This document shows, in pieces, positions 43,525 to 51,175 of a DNA stretch of 64,000 bases (the stretch's first letter is position 1; each line of letters begins with the position of its first letter). The notes beneath the pieces were generated by a model, which was given only the letters and a program-made list of their open reading frames with translations, had not been told where the DNA came from and did no database searches. The stretch spans positions 248,001-312,000 of the forward strand of contig CAWFMC010000008.1 in assembly GCA_963816725.1 (NCBI GenBank), in the 5' to 3' direction. The stretch is from CAVSUB01 sp963816725. GTDB taxonomy: Bacteria > Acidobacteriota > Vicinamibacteria > Vicinamibacterales > 2-12-FULL-66-21. Position numbers and translations under genes: made by a program.

Positions 43525-44478
43525 ATGGATCGCCGGACGCCGATCCGGATTGGCATCTCGGCGTGCCTCCTCGGCGACGAGGTCCGGTTCGACGGTGGCC
43601 ACAAGCGCGATCGCTTTCTGACCGACACGCTGGGTCCGTTCGTCGAATGGGTGAAGGTGTGCCCCGAGGTCGAAATGGGCTTGGGCACACCGCGCGAGAC
43701 GCTGCGGCTCGTCGCTGACAACGGGATGATCCGGCTGATCACGACGCGGACTCATATCGATCACACCGCCGGCATGAATGCGTGGGCCGCCGAGCGCGTC
43801 GAGGAACTGGGCGACGAGCAGCTGTCAGGCTACGTCCTCAAGAAGGATTCGCCGAGCTGCGGGATGGCGCGGGTCAAGGTCTACGGTTTGGCGATGCCGG
43901 AGCGCTCCGGGCGCGGGCTGTTCGCCGCGGCGCTGATGGAGCGTTTCCCGAACCTTCCGGTCGAAGAGGAAGGTCGCCTGTCCGACCCGCGCCTGCGCGA
44001 GAACTTCATCGAGCGGGTCTTCGCCTATCGGCGGCTGCGCGACGTGTTCGCCGGCACCTGGACCACGGCGGACCTCATTCGCTTCCATACCGCGCACAAG
44101 ATGTCGCTGCTCTCGCACTCCACCACCGCTTACCAGGCGCTGGGCCGGCTGGTGGCGGGGGCGCGAGGTCAGAAACCGGCCGCGCTGCGCGACGCCTACG
44201 AGTCGCTGTTCATGTCGACGATGGCCAAGATCGCCACGCCGGCGCGCCACACGAACGTCCTCCAGCACATGGCCGGGCACTTGAAGCGGTTGATCGACGC
44301 CGACTCCAAGCGCGAGCTGCAGGGCGCCATCGACGAGTACCGGCGCGAGCTCGTCCCTCTGGTGGTACCGCTCACGCTCTTACGCCATTACGTGCGGCTG
44401 CACAACGTGGCGTATCTCGCGGGTCAGACCTACCTCGAAGCGCACCCGCGCGAGCTGATGCTGCGGAATCACGTTTAG
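43525..44478 (+). CDS. DUF523/DUF1722 protein (YbgA-type)
   Basis: 317 residues. The N-terminal DUF523 domain has GISACLLGDEVRFDGGHKRD, WVKVCPEVEMGLGTPRETLR and LKKDSPSCGMARVKVY. Cys residues in ACLLG, VCPE and SCGM are the conserved set and may bind a metal cluster. The C-terminal DUF1722 (YbgA) helical domain has LIRFHTAHKMSLLSHSTTAY and HTNVLQHMAGHLKRLIDADS. In E. coli ybgA lies beside photolyase phr and the family is often linked to DNA repair, but its activity is not established. It starts 15 bp after the RidA stop. Confidence 0.93.
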   Translation: MDRRTPIRIGISACLLGDEVRFDGGHKRDRFLTDTLGPFVEWVKVCPEVEMGLGTPRETLRLVADNGMIRLITTRTHIDHTAGMNAWAAERVEELGDEQLSGYVLKKDSPSCGMARVKVYGLAMPERSGRGLFAAALMERFPNLPVEEEGRLSDPRLRENFIERVFAYRRLRDVFAGTWTTADLIRFHTAHKMSLLSHSTTAYQALGRLVAGARGQKPAALRDAYESLFMSTMAKIATPARHTNVLQHMAGHLKRLIDADSKRELQGAIDEYRRELVPLVVPLTLLRHYVRLHNVAYLAGQTYLEAHPRELMLRNHV

Positions 44479-44497
44479 GCTTGCCGGGCAACAAGCG

Positions 44498-44902
44498 TCA
44501 CGCCAAGGCGCGCGCGGCGAGCAGCAGGAACAGCATGGCGTTGGCGACGTGGCCGGTCCAGCAAATCCGGCACTGGTGTCCGTTGACAATCAGGCTGTAG
44601 CCGAGAAACGCGCTCATCGCGACGGCCGGAATCGTCATCGCCCAGAGCAGGAGAGGCGGCCATCCGGTCAGCAGTCCGAACGCCAGGACGGCGTAGAGCC
44701 CGAGTCCGAGACCGGCATTCGGAACGCCCAGCAATGCCGAGCGCGGGTTGCGGAACAGCACCGCGCAGCCGCCCCCTTCGAGCTGGCAGATCTCCGGCCC
44801 GGTCATCCATGCCGGCAGGTCGAGGTAGTGGCCGTAGAACGCCGCGGCAGCAGCCGCGACGCCGCCCGCCAACGCGATCCAAATCACGAGCGACACAATC
44901 AT
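44498..44902 (-). CDS. Vitamin K epoxide reductase (VKOR) family protein
   Basis: 134 residues with four transmembrane helices. Active-site CRIC in GHQCRICWTGH (C-terminal third) and the loop pair CQLEGGGC near residues 39-46 are the four conserved Cys of VKOR. Bacterial VKOR reoxidises DsbA-type proteins and passes electrons to quinones, so this is the probable source of envelope disulfides. There is no fused thioredoxin domain. The start codon is one base from a heptameric repeat array (44904-44952), an unusual leader. Confidence 0.88.
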   Translation of the reverse strand: MIVSLVIWIALAGGVAAAAAAFYGHYLDLPAWMTGPEICQLEGGGCAVLFRNPRSALLGVPNAGLGLGLYAVLAFGLLTGWPPLLLWAMTIPAVAMSAFLGYSLIVNGHQCRICWTGHVANAMLFLLLAARALA

Positions 44903-44903
44903 C

Positions 44904-44952
44904 AGCTTCCAGCTTCCAGCTTCCCGCTTCCCGCTTCCCGCTTCCCGCGTCG
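44904..44952. repeat. Heptameric tandem repeat AGCTTCC/CGCTTCC abutting the VKOR start
   Basis: Three AGCTTCC units and three CGCTTCC units follow in register, then CGCG. On the minus strand they read GGAAGCT/GGAAGCG and end one base before the VKOR ATG, so the unit itself supplies the only purine-rich GGAAG sequence at ribosome-site distance. Confidence 0.88.
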
Positions 44953-45023
44953 TTCGGACTCACGCGTTATCAGCGAAGTCCAGGCAACAGCCCAGGCGAA
45001 CCTGGAACGTTGAACCACCCAAC

Positions 45024-45054
45024 CGCCGAACGCCGAACGCCGAACGCCGAGCGC
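45024..45054. repeat. Heptameric tandem repeat, unit CGCCGAA
   Basis: Three CGCCGAA units and one CGCCGAG in register end exactly at the nei stop codon (45057-45055). It is the same unit as the short array at 42338. Confidence 0.85.
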
Positions 45055-45894
45055 CTAAACGTCAGCCCTCGCCGCCTGACACTTCGGGCACCAGTATGTG
45101 AGTCGTGCGTCGCGTCCCTGTGCCGTGACCTGGATCGGCGAGGCACAGCGGCGGCATGGTTGCCGGGCGCGGCCGTAGACCGCGAGCCGTTCGGAGGGAT
45201 CGTCGCGTCTCGTCGTGCGGCGATAGCCGGTGTAGGTGGTCATCGGCGCGAGGCCGGTGCTGACGTTAGCCAGGAGGAACCGGTGCGCGGTGTCGATCAG
45301 GCACCTGAGATCCGCGTCGCAGACGTGTGCGACCAGCGTGAACGGGTTGACTCTGCACGCGTACAGCACTTCAGATTTGTAGACGTTGCCGACCCCCGCC
45401 ATGATGCGCTGATTGAGGAGGGCATCGCCGATCTCCATCTCGGGCCGCTCTCGCGCCCGGGCGAACGCGGCCAAGGCATCGAAGCGCTCGCCCAGAAGGT
45501 CGGGCCCGAGCGCCCGCATCTCGCGGTGCCGCTGCAGCTCACGAGATGTCAGGAACTCCGCGACGGGAATGCTGAAGCCGACGGCTTCGAAATCGGCGGT
45601 CGCGACCAGCACCCGCATCGCGATGCGGGGCTTCTGCCACGGCTCGCCCGGCCGGTAGATGTGCCAGCTCCCGTTCATCTTCATGTGCGTGCGCAGGACG
45701 AGGTCGCCGGAAAACTGCATCAGCAGGTGCTTGCCGACCGACCGCACCTCTTCGACGATGCGGCCGGTGAGAGGGTGATCGTCGTGGACGCGGGTCAGCG
45801 CCGGCAGGACCGACTCGAAGCGGACGACGGGCTTGCCGCTGAGCGCACGATGGAGCGTGCGCGCGGCTCTGAATATGGTGTCGCCTTCAGGCAT
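45055..45894 (-). CDS. nei: Fpg/Nei-family DNA glycosylase (endonuclease VIII-like)
   Basis: 279 residues from ATG 45894 (MPEGDTIFRAARTLHRALSG). The PEGDTI start with Pro2 nucleophile and Glu3 marks the Nei type, as against PELPE in Fpg. The helix-two-turn-helix region (LLNQRIMAGVGNVYKSEVLY) and a C-terminal zinc finger (CRRC and CPKC pairs) are present. It excises oxidised pyrimidines and nicks the strand. Its start overlaps the last 8 bp of lhr on the same strand. The lhr-nei order also occurs in mycobacteria (Rv3296-Rv3297), pointing to a joint repair role. Confidence 0.94.
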   Translation of the reverse strand: MPEGDTIFRAARTLHRALSGKPVVRFESVLPALTRVHDDHPLTGRIVEEVRSVGKHLLMQFSGDLVLRTHMKMNGSWHIYRPGEPWQKPRIAMRVLVATADFEAVGFSIPVAEFLTSRELQRHREMRALGPDLLGERFDALAAFARARERPEMEIGDALLNQRIMAGVGNVYKSEVLYACRVNPFTLVAHVCDADLRCLIDTAHRFLLANVSTGLAPMTTYTGYRRTTRRDDPSERLAVYGRARQPCRRCASPIQVTAQGRDARLTYWCPKCQAARADV

Positions 45895-48800
45895 GGCGCC
45901 GGATCTGGAAGCCCATCGCCGAGGGGCTGAAGCCGGCATCGAGCAGGAACTCGGCGAGCGGGTGCTCCGACGCGGGCACCCCGTTGATGTCGCCGATCAG
46001 GATCGGCAGCGGGCTGTCGTCAGGCCGGGTGAGTCCGGCCAGCCGGGCGGCCAGCGCCCGTGCCACTGCCGATCGCGTCGGCTCGTTCTCCGGAAGGTAG
46101 ACGCTCAGCTGCCGCGCCCCTCGACTGATGTACGCCGCCAGGCTCCCGTTCACGATTACCACGAGCGAGCCGACCGTGCGGGTCGGACCGCGCCCGCCGG
46201 CCTCGCCATCACCGGCTAGTGCCGGCCACTTCAGGATCGTCCCGTAGGGATTCGCGGGATCGGTGGCCGCCAGCACCACGACTTCGGGATCGTCGGGCAT
46301 CACCGCCAGCGCCCGCAGCAGGTCGAGCGCCGCCGGCAGCGCGAACTGGGTCGCGCCGACGCCGCCGACGAAGTAGCCGCGCCGCACGCGTCCCGCATCC
46401 TCGAGCGCCTTGAGGACGTCGTAGACCGCGCCGAACCCGCCGCTGATGCTTTCGGCGGCAGCGACTTCGCGGGTCATCACGCCGTAGCGCGCCAGCAGCT
46501 GCTGCGCAGTGGCCGTGGACCATTCGGTCGTTGTCGCGGCCTCGCCGGTGCGATCGCTGACCAGCGACCAGCGCCCCGCGGCTGACGGCGGGGCCAGACG
46601 GCGGCTGCGGAAGGCCCGTCCGGTCGACCCTGGCTTACGGGCGCGGCGATCGTTGGGTCTCGTGAACGCGCGGAGCGCGTGGAAGGTGTCGTTGGTGACC
46701 GCACCGCGCCACACGAGCATCCACAGCGCGTCGATCGTGTCGCCGGGGTATCCGCCACCCGCCGCTTCATGCAGTGCCGCGAAGAACGAGGCTCCCTGAT
46801 CGCCGAGGTGTTTGAGGATAGCGGCTTCACGCGGCGCGAGCTCCGTCAGCACCGGCGGTCGCCGGAGCCGGCCCAGGTTGTCGGACAGATAGAGCGCGAG
46901 GCGGCCGTCATGCTCACCGAGCGGCTCGACTCCGCACCACACGACTTCGCCCGCCGCGGTCAGCGCGTCGAGGTCGGCCGGGTTGTAGCGCTCGATCCGC
47001 GCCGCCAGGATCTCGCGTTCGAAGATCGAGGCCGCCATCGGCGCACCCTGCAGGTTGTCGATCGTGTCGAGCAGCGCGTCGAGCCCGGAGCGGCGGCGAA
47101 CGACTCCTTGCCAACTTGTGAGCAGCCGGGTGAGGACCGGCGGATCGACCGGCTCGATCTGCTTGCGCAGCTTGGCCAGCGAGCGCCGCCGGATCGACTG
47201 GAGGACATCCGGATCGCACCACTCGCGGCCCGAGCCGCCCGGACGGAACTCGCCCTCGAGCAGCCTTCCCGCGGCAGCAAGCTCCTTCAGCAGCGCTTCC
47301 GCCGTCGCGCGCCCGATGCCGTAGCGCTCGGCGAACTCGAGCGACGTGAACGGCCCACGCGTACGTGCATAACGGCGCGCCAGATCGTGAGCGGCGTGGG
47401 GCGTCGGTTCGAGCAGCGACTCCGGCAGTCCGGACGGCAGCGGTACACCAAGAACGTCCCGGTACCGCCCGGCATACTCGACCGGCACGAACCGGGCGGT
47501 GGAGGAGATGTTCACGACAATCGCGCGCCGTGCCTTGACCAGCGCCGCCAGCGCCTCGGGTGCGTCGACCAGGCTGCGGGCCGCGACCTCGTCGCTCGTC
47601 AGGTCGCCCAGGCGCAGCAGCAGATCGTGGACGCCGTCCACTGTCTTCGCGCGCTGCGTGTCGCCAAGTTGCTGCAGCTGGTGCTCGACTTCGGCGATCG
47701 CGTCGGCGTCGAGCAGTTCCCGCAGCTCCGCTTCGCCGAGCAGCTCGCGGAGCTGGGCCTGATCGATCGACAGGGCCTGGGCGCGCCGTTCCGCCAGTGG
47801 GGCATCGCCGTTGTAGATGTAGTTCGCGACGTAGCCGAAGAGGAGCGCCGACGCAAAGGGGGACGCCACGGTCGAATCGACGGTGACCGGTTTGATCTCG
47901 CGACGTTCGACCCGCCGCAACGTCTCGACGAGCGCCGGCATGTCGAACACGTCGCGCAGGCACTCGCGATAGGCCTCGAGCAACATCGGGAACGAGCCGA
48001 ACTGCGAGGCCACGGCCAGCAGATCGGCGGCGCGCTTGCGCTGCTGCCACAGCGGACTGCGACCGCCCGGACGACGGCGGGGCAGCAGCAGAGCACGCGC
48101 AGCCGCTTCGCGGAATTTAGCGGCGAAGAGTGCGGTGCCTCCCAGCTGGCGGAGGACCAGCGCCTCGGCTTCGTCCGCGGCCGGCATCATCAGCGCCGGG
48201 TCGGGCGGCGCATCCGTCTCGGGAAACCGCACCACGAACCCGTCGTCCGTCCACATGGTCTCGACGTCGACGCCGGTCTCCGCGCGAGCGCGCTCGACGA
48301 CGGCCATCGCCCACGGGGCGTGGATTCGCCCGCCGAACGGGGTCAGGACGCAGATCCGCCAGTCGCCGAGCTCGTCGCGGCAGCGCTCGACGAGAATCGT
48401 GCGATCGTCGGGGACGACGCCGGCCGCGGCGGCCTGATCGGCAAGGTAGCGGACCAGGTTTTCCGCCGCCTGCTGATTCAGATCGTGATGCTGCATCAGC
48501 CGCTCGACCGCGGCGGGCGCCGGCAGGTTGCGCAGGCGCCGGACCATCTCACCGATGTGCCGACCGAGCTCCAGGGGCCGGCCGGCCGAGTCCGCGCGCC
48601 AGAACGGCATCTTTCCCGGCTCGCCCGGTGCGGGCGACACCAGCACGCGATCGTGGGTAATTTCCTCGATGCGCCAACTCGAGGCGCCCAGCAGGAACGT
48701 TTCGCCGACCCGGCTTTCGAACACCATCTCTTCGTCGAGCTCGCCGACCCGTGCGGCCGGTCCGCGCTCGCCAATCAGGAACACGCCGTAGAGCCCGCGA

Positions 48801-50473
48801 TCCGGAATCGTGCCGCCGTTGATCACCGCAACCCGCTTGGCGCCCTCGCGCGCGACCAGGGTGCCGGCCAGCCGATCCCACGTCAGGCGCGGCCGGAGAT
48901 CCGCGAAGTCGTCCGACGGGTAGCGTCCCGACAGCATGTCGAGGATGCCTTCGTACGCGCCCCGACCGAGCTCCGCAAACGGAGCGGCCTGCCGCAGCGC
49001 GATGTAGAGCTCCTCGACCGGCCACGGGTCCATCGAGACCATCGCGACGATCTGCTGGGCGAGCACGTCGAGCGGGTTGCGCGGATAGCGGGTCGACTCG
49101 ATGCGCGCCTCGTGCATCGCGCGCGTCACGGCGGCGCAGGCGACGAGGTCGCCGCGGAACTTCGGGACAATCACGCCGCGGCTGGCCGCGCCGATCGTGT
49201 GGCCCGCCCGGCCGATTCGCTGCATCCCGCTCGCGACGGACGGGGGCGCCTCGATCTGGATCACGAGGTCGATCGCCCCCATGTCGATGCCGAGCTCCAG
49301 CGAGGAGGTCGCCACCAGCCCGCGGATCTGGCCGGCCTTCAGCTTGTCCTCGACCTCGATCCGCTGATGCCTGGCCAGCGAGCCATGGTGCGAGCGCACG
49401 AGCACTTCGCCGGCCAGTTCGTTCAGCGACGAGGCCAGGCGCTCGGCGATGCGCCGGCTGTTCACGAAGATCAGCACCGACGTGTGCGCCAGCACCAGCT
49501 CGAGGAGCCGTGGATGGATCGCGCTCCAGATCGAGGTGCGCACCGGCCCCTTGGAGGCCGCGCCGCTCGGGATCTCCTCTATCTGGCCGATCTTGGACAT
49601 GTCCTCGACCGGGACCTCGATGGTGAGGTCGAGGCGCTTCTTCTCGGAGGTGTCGACGATCGTGACCGGCCGGAACTCCGGCGCCGCCGCGTGGACCGCG
49701 AACTCCTCATGGATCGCGTCGTCCGGCGCCGCCCCGTCGCCGGCGACGGGTCTGGTCTGACGCTTCGCCTTTCTGACCGGCGCGACCGGCGCAGCGGGGA
49801 GCGTCCCGCCGAGATAGCGCGCGACCTCGTCGAGCGGCCGCTGGGTCGCGGACAGGCCAATGCGCTGCATCGGGGGCGCGCCGGCGTCTCGCAGCCGCTC
49901 GACCCGCTCGAGGGACAAGGCCAGGTGAGCGCCGCGCTTGGTCGGCACCAGCGCGTGGATTTCGTCGATGATGATCGTGTCGAGGGAACGCAGAACCTCG
50001 CGCGCGTTGGACGTCAGAAGCAGGTAGAGCGATTCGGGCGTGGTGATCAGGATGTCCGACGGTTCGCGTTGGAAGCGCGCTCGTTCTACCGCCGGCGTGT
50101 CGCCGGTGCGGATCGCGATCGCCGGCACGTGGTGCGCATCGCCGCGTGCCACTGCGCGGTTGGCGATGCCCGCGAGCGGCGCCCGCAGGTTGCGCTCGAT
50201 GTCGACGGCCAGCGCTTTCAGCGGCGAGACGTAGAGCACACGGCAGCGCCGGGCCGGCGCTGGTGGTGCATCGAACATCAGCCGGTTGATGCACCACAGG
50301 AACGCCGTCAACGTCTTGCCGCTGCCGGTCGGCGCCAGGATCAGCGTGGACTCGCCGCGCGCGATCGCCGGCCACCCCTGGCGCTGCGGGGGGGTCGCCT
50401 TCTCGAACGAGTCCCTGAACCAGTCGGCGACGGCCGGATGGAACAGCTCGAACGAATCGGTGCGGGATGCCAC
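45887..50473 (-). CDS. lhr: Large DEAD/DEAH-type helicase Lhr (long form)
   Basis: 1,528 residues from GTG 50473, the full length of long Lhr. Walker A is LAPTGSGKT, the DEAH-type box is DEIH in IIIDEIHALVPT, and the second RecA domain ends with RIGRAGHTIG. A winged-helix and the long Lhr C-terminal domain follow (YARTRGPFTSLEFAERYGIG, FGAVYDVLKALEDAGRVRRG). Lhr is an ATP-driven 3'-5' single-strand DNA translocase. The C-terminal domain of the E. coli protein has been reported as a uracil-DNA glycosylase. Co-encoded with nei, whose start it overlaps. No frameshift is seen over this length. Confidence 0.95.
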   Translation of the reverse strand: MASRTDSFELFHPAVADWFRDSFEKATPPQRQGWPAIARGESTLILAPTGSGKTLTAFLWCINRLMFDAPPAPARRCRVLYVSPLKALAVDIERNLRAPLAGIANRAVARGDAHHVPAIAIRTGDTPAVERARFQREPSDILITTPESLYLLLTSNAREVLRSLDTIIIDEIHALVPTKRGAHLALSLERVERLRDAGAPPMQRIGLSATQRPLDEVARYLGGTLPAAPVAPVRKAKRQTRPVAGDGAAPDDAIHEEFAVHAAAPEFRPVTIVDTSEKKRLDLTIEVPVEDMSKIGQIEEIPSGAASKGPVRTSIWSAIHPRLLELVLAHTSVLIFVNSRRIAERLASSLNELAGEVLVRSHHGSLARHQRIEVEDKLKAGQIRGLVATSSLELGIDMGAIDLVIQIEAPPSVASGMQRIGRAGHTIGAASRGVIVPKFRGDLVACAAVTRAMHEARIESTRYPRNPLDVLAQQIVAMVSMDPWPVEELYIALRQAAPFAELGRGAYEGILDMLSGRYPSDDFADLRPRLTWDRLAGTLVAREGAKRVAVINGGTIPDRGLYGVFLIGERGPAARVGELDEEMVFESRVGETFLLGASSWRIEEITHDRVLVSPAPGEPGKMPFWRADSAGRPLELGRHIGEMVRRLRNLPAPAAVERLMQHHDLNQQAAENLVRYLADQAAAAGVVPDDRTILVERCRDELGDWRICVLTPFGGRIHAPWAMAVVERARAETGVDVETMWTDDGFVVRFPETDAPPDPALMMPAADEAEALVLRQLGGTALFAAKFREAAARALLLPRRRPGGRSPLWQQRKRAADLLAVASQFGSFPMLLEAYRECLRDVFDMPALVETLRRVERREIKPVTVDSTVASPFASALLFGYVANYIYNGDAPLAERRAQALSIDQAQLRELLGEAELRELLDADAIAEVEHQLQQLGDTQRAKTVDGVHDLLLRLGDLTSDEVAARSLVDAPEALAALVKARRAIVVNISSTARFVPVEYAGRYRDVLGVPLPSGLPESLLEPTPHAAHDLARRYARTRGPFTSLEFAERYGIGRATAEALLKELAAAGRLLEGEFRPGGSGREWCDPDVLQSIRRRSLAKLRKQIEPVDPPVLTRLLTSWQGVVRRRSGLDALLDTIDNLQGAPMAASIFEREILAARIERYNPADLDALTAAGEVVWCGVEPLGEHDGRLALYLSDNLGRLRRPPVLTELAPREAAILKHLGDQGASFFAALHEAAGGGYPGDTIDALWMLVWRGAVTNDTFHALRAFTRPNDRRARKPGSTGRAFRSRRLAPPSAAGRWSLVSDRTGEAATTTEWSTATAQQLLARYGVMTREVAAAESISGGFGAVYDVLKALEDAGRVRRGYFVGGVGATQFALPAALDLLRALAVMPDDPEVVVLAATDPANPYGTILKWPALAGDGEAGGRGPTRTVGSLVVIVNGSLAAYISRGARQLSVYLPENEPTRSAVARALAARLAGLTRPDDSPLPILIGDINGVPASEHPLAEFLLDAGFSPSAMGFQIRRHA

Positions 50474-50482
50474 TCGTCCATT

Positions 50483-50707
50483 TTATGAGCACGGGCGGAG
50501 CGGATCAGATGTGCCGTCGTTCGTACTCAACCGTAATCGCACGCGAAAGCCATTGCCGGCCCAGCGGGAATCAGGCAGAATGATGAGATATCCGTGTTCC
50601 ACCAGCCAGCGCTCGTACACACCGACGTGGTACGGGCCCGCGCGTTCGAGCAGCGACGGCCTTCCGGTCGAGTGGACCGCGCCAGGCCATCTGCTCGTGC
50701 GTGCTCC
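50483..50707 (-). other. Open frame without a start codon (possible gene remnant)
   Basis: A 75-codon minus-strand frame runs between two stops and includes protein-like sequence (YHVGVYERWLVEHGYLIILP, DSRWAGNGFRVRLRLS). It has no ATG and only internal GTG codons late in the frame. It lies in the 261-bp gap upstream of lhr. I cannot name a family; it may be the 3' remnant of a lost gene or chance. Confidence 0.3.
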
Positions 50708-50734
50708 TTAGCGAACTGAGAGCCAGACGTGTCT

Positions 50735-50989
50735 ATGGGTGATTCCGGAGAGGGCCTGGTCGACGCCGAAGCGCGCATCCAGGAACAGATCGACGAGCGT
50801 GAAGCCGAGCGCCGGCGCCGCAGCAGCGGTGGGCCGAAGGTCGATCCCGAGCGGGTCCGTCAGCTCGAATCGCTGCGGCTCGCGCGTGCCGAACTGGCGC
50901 GCCAGTCGGAGACGACGACGCACCCGGTGCGACAGCAGCAGATCGCGGCGGCCATCGCCGAGATCGACAAGCGCCTCGCCACGAAGTAA
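50735..50989 (+). CDS. Small charged coiled-coil protein
   Basis: 84 residues from ATG 50735; a GTG two codons earlier is possible. It is highly charged and predicted helical throughout (EARIQEQIDEREAERRRRSS, LESLRLARAELARQSETT, AAAIAEIDKRLA), with heptad-like spacing of Leu/Ile and Ala. There is no signal peptide and no family I recognise. It stands alone between divergent lhr and a convergent kinase, and ends 30 bp before an inverted repeat. Confidence 0.6.
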   Translation: MGDSGEGLVDAEARIQEQIDEREAERRRRSSGGPKVDPERVRQLESLRLARAELARQSETTTHPVRQQQIAAAIAEIDKRLATK

Positions 50990-51019
50990 GCAGCGGACCG
51001 CCGCGTAGAGCTGGTAGCA

Positions 51020-51173
51020 GCCCGTGGTGCAAGTCCCGCTGCATTCGCCGAGTGCTGCATCCCGTCCGGCGGCGTTGCGGCTCGTTCAAATACAGCCGGT
51101 ATTCTCACTCGCCGCGCCTTGCCGGCCGGGCGCACCACTCGTCTCGGTGCGACGCGGGACTTGCACCACGGGC
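51020..51173. repeat. 154-bp element with perfect 20-bp terminal inverted repeats
   Basis: GCCCGTGGTGCAAGTCCCGC (51020-51039) is repeated as its exact complement at 51154-51173, with 114 bp between. The core is GC-rich with no reading frame. It lies between two convergent genes and ends 2 bp before the kinase stop codon. It could be a MITE-like or REP-type mobile element, or a two-way terminator. Confidence 0.75.
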
Positions 51174-51175
51174 GG

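Noticed and set aside
46679..50488. Very long plus-strand open frame over lhr
   Set aside because: Arg/Gln-rich composition and no domain sequence; it mirrors the third-position GC bias of the intact lhr gene on the other strand.
50483..50707. A functional small gene upstream of lhr
   Set aside because: The frame has no usable start codon between its two stops; recorded only as a possible remnant.
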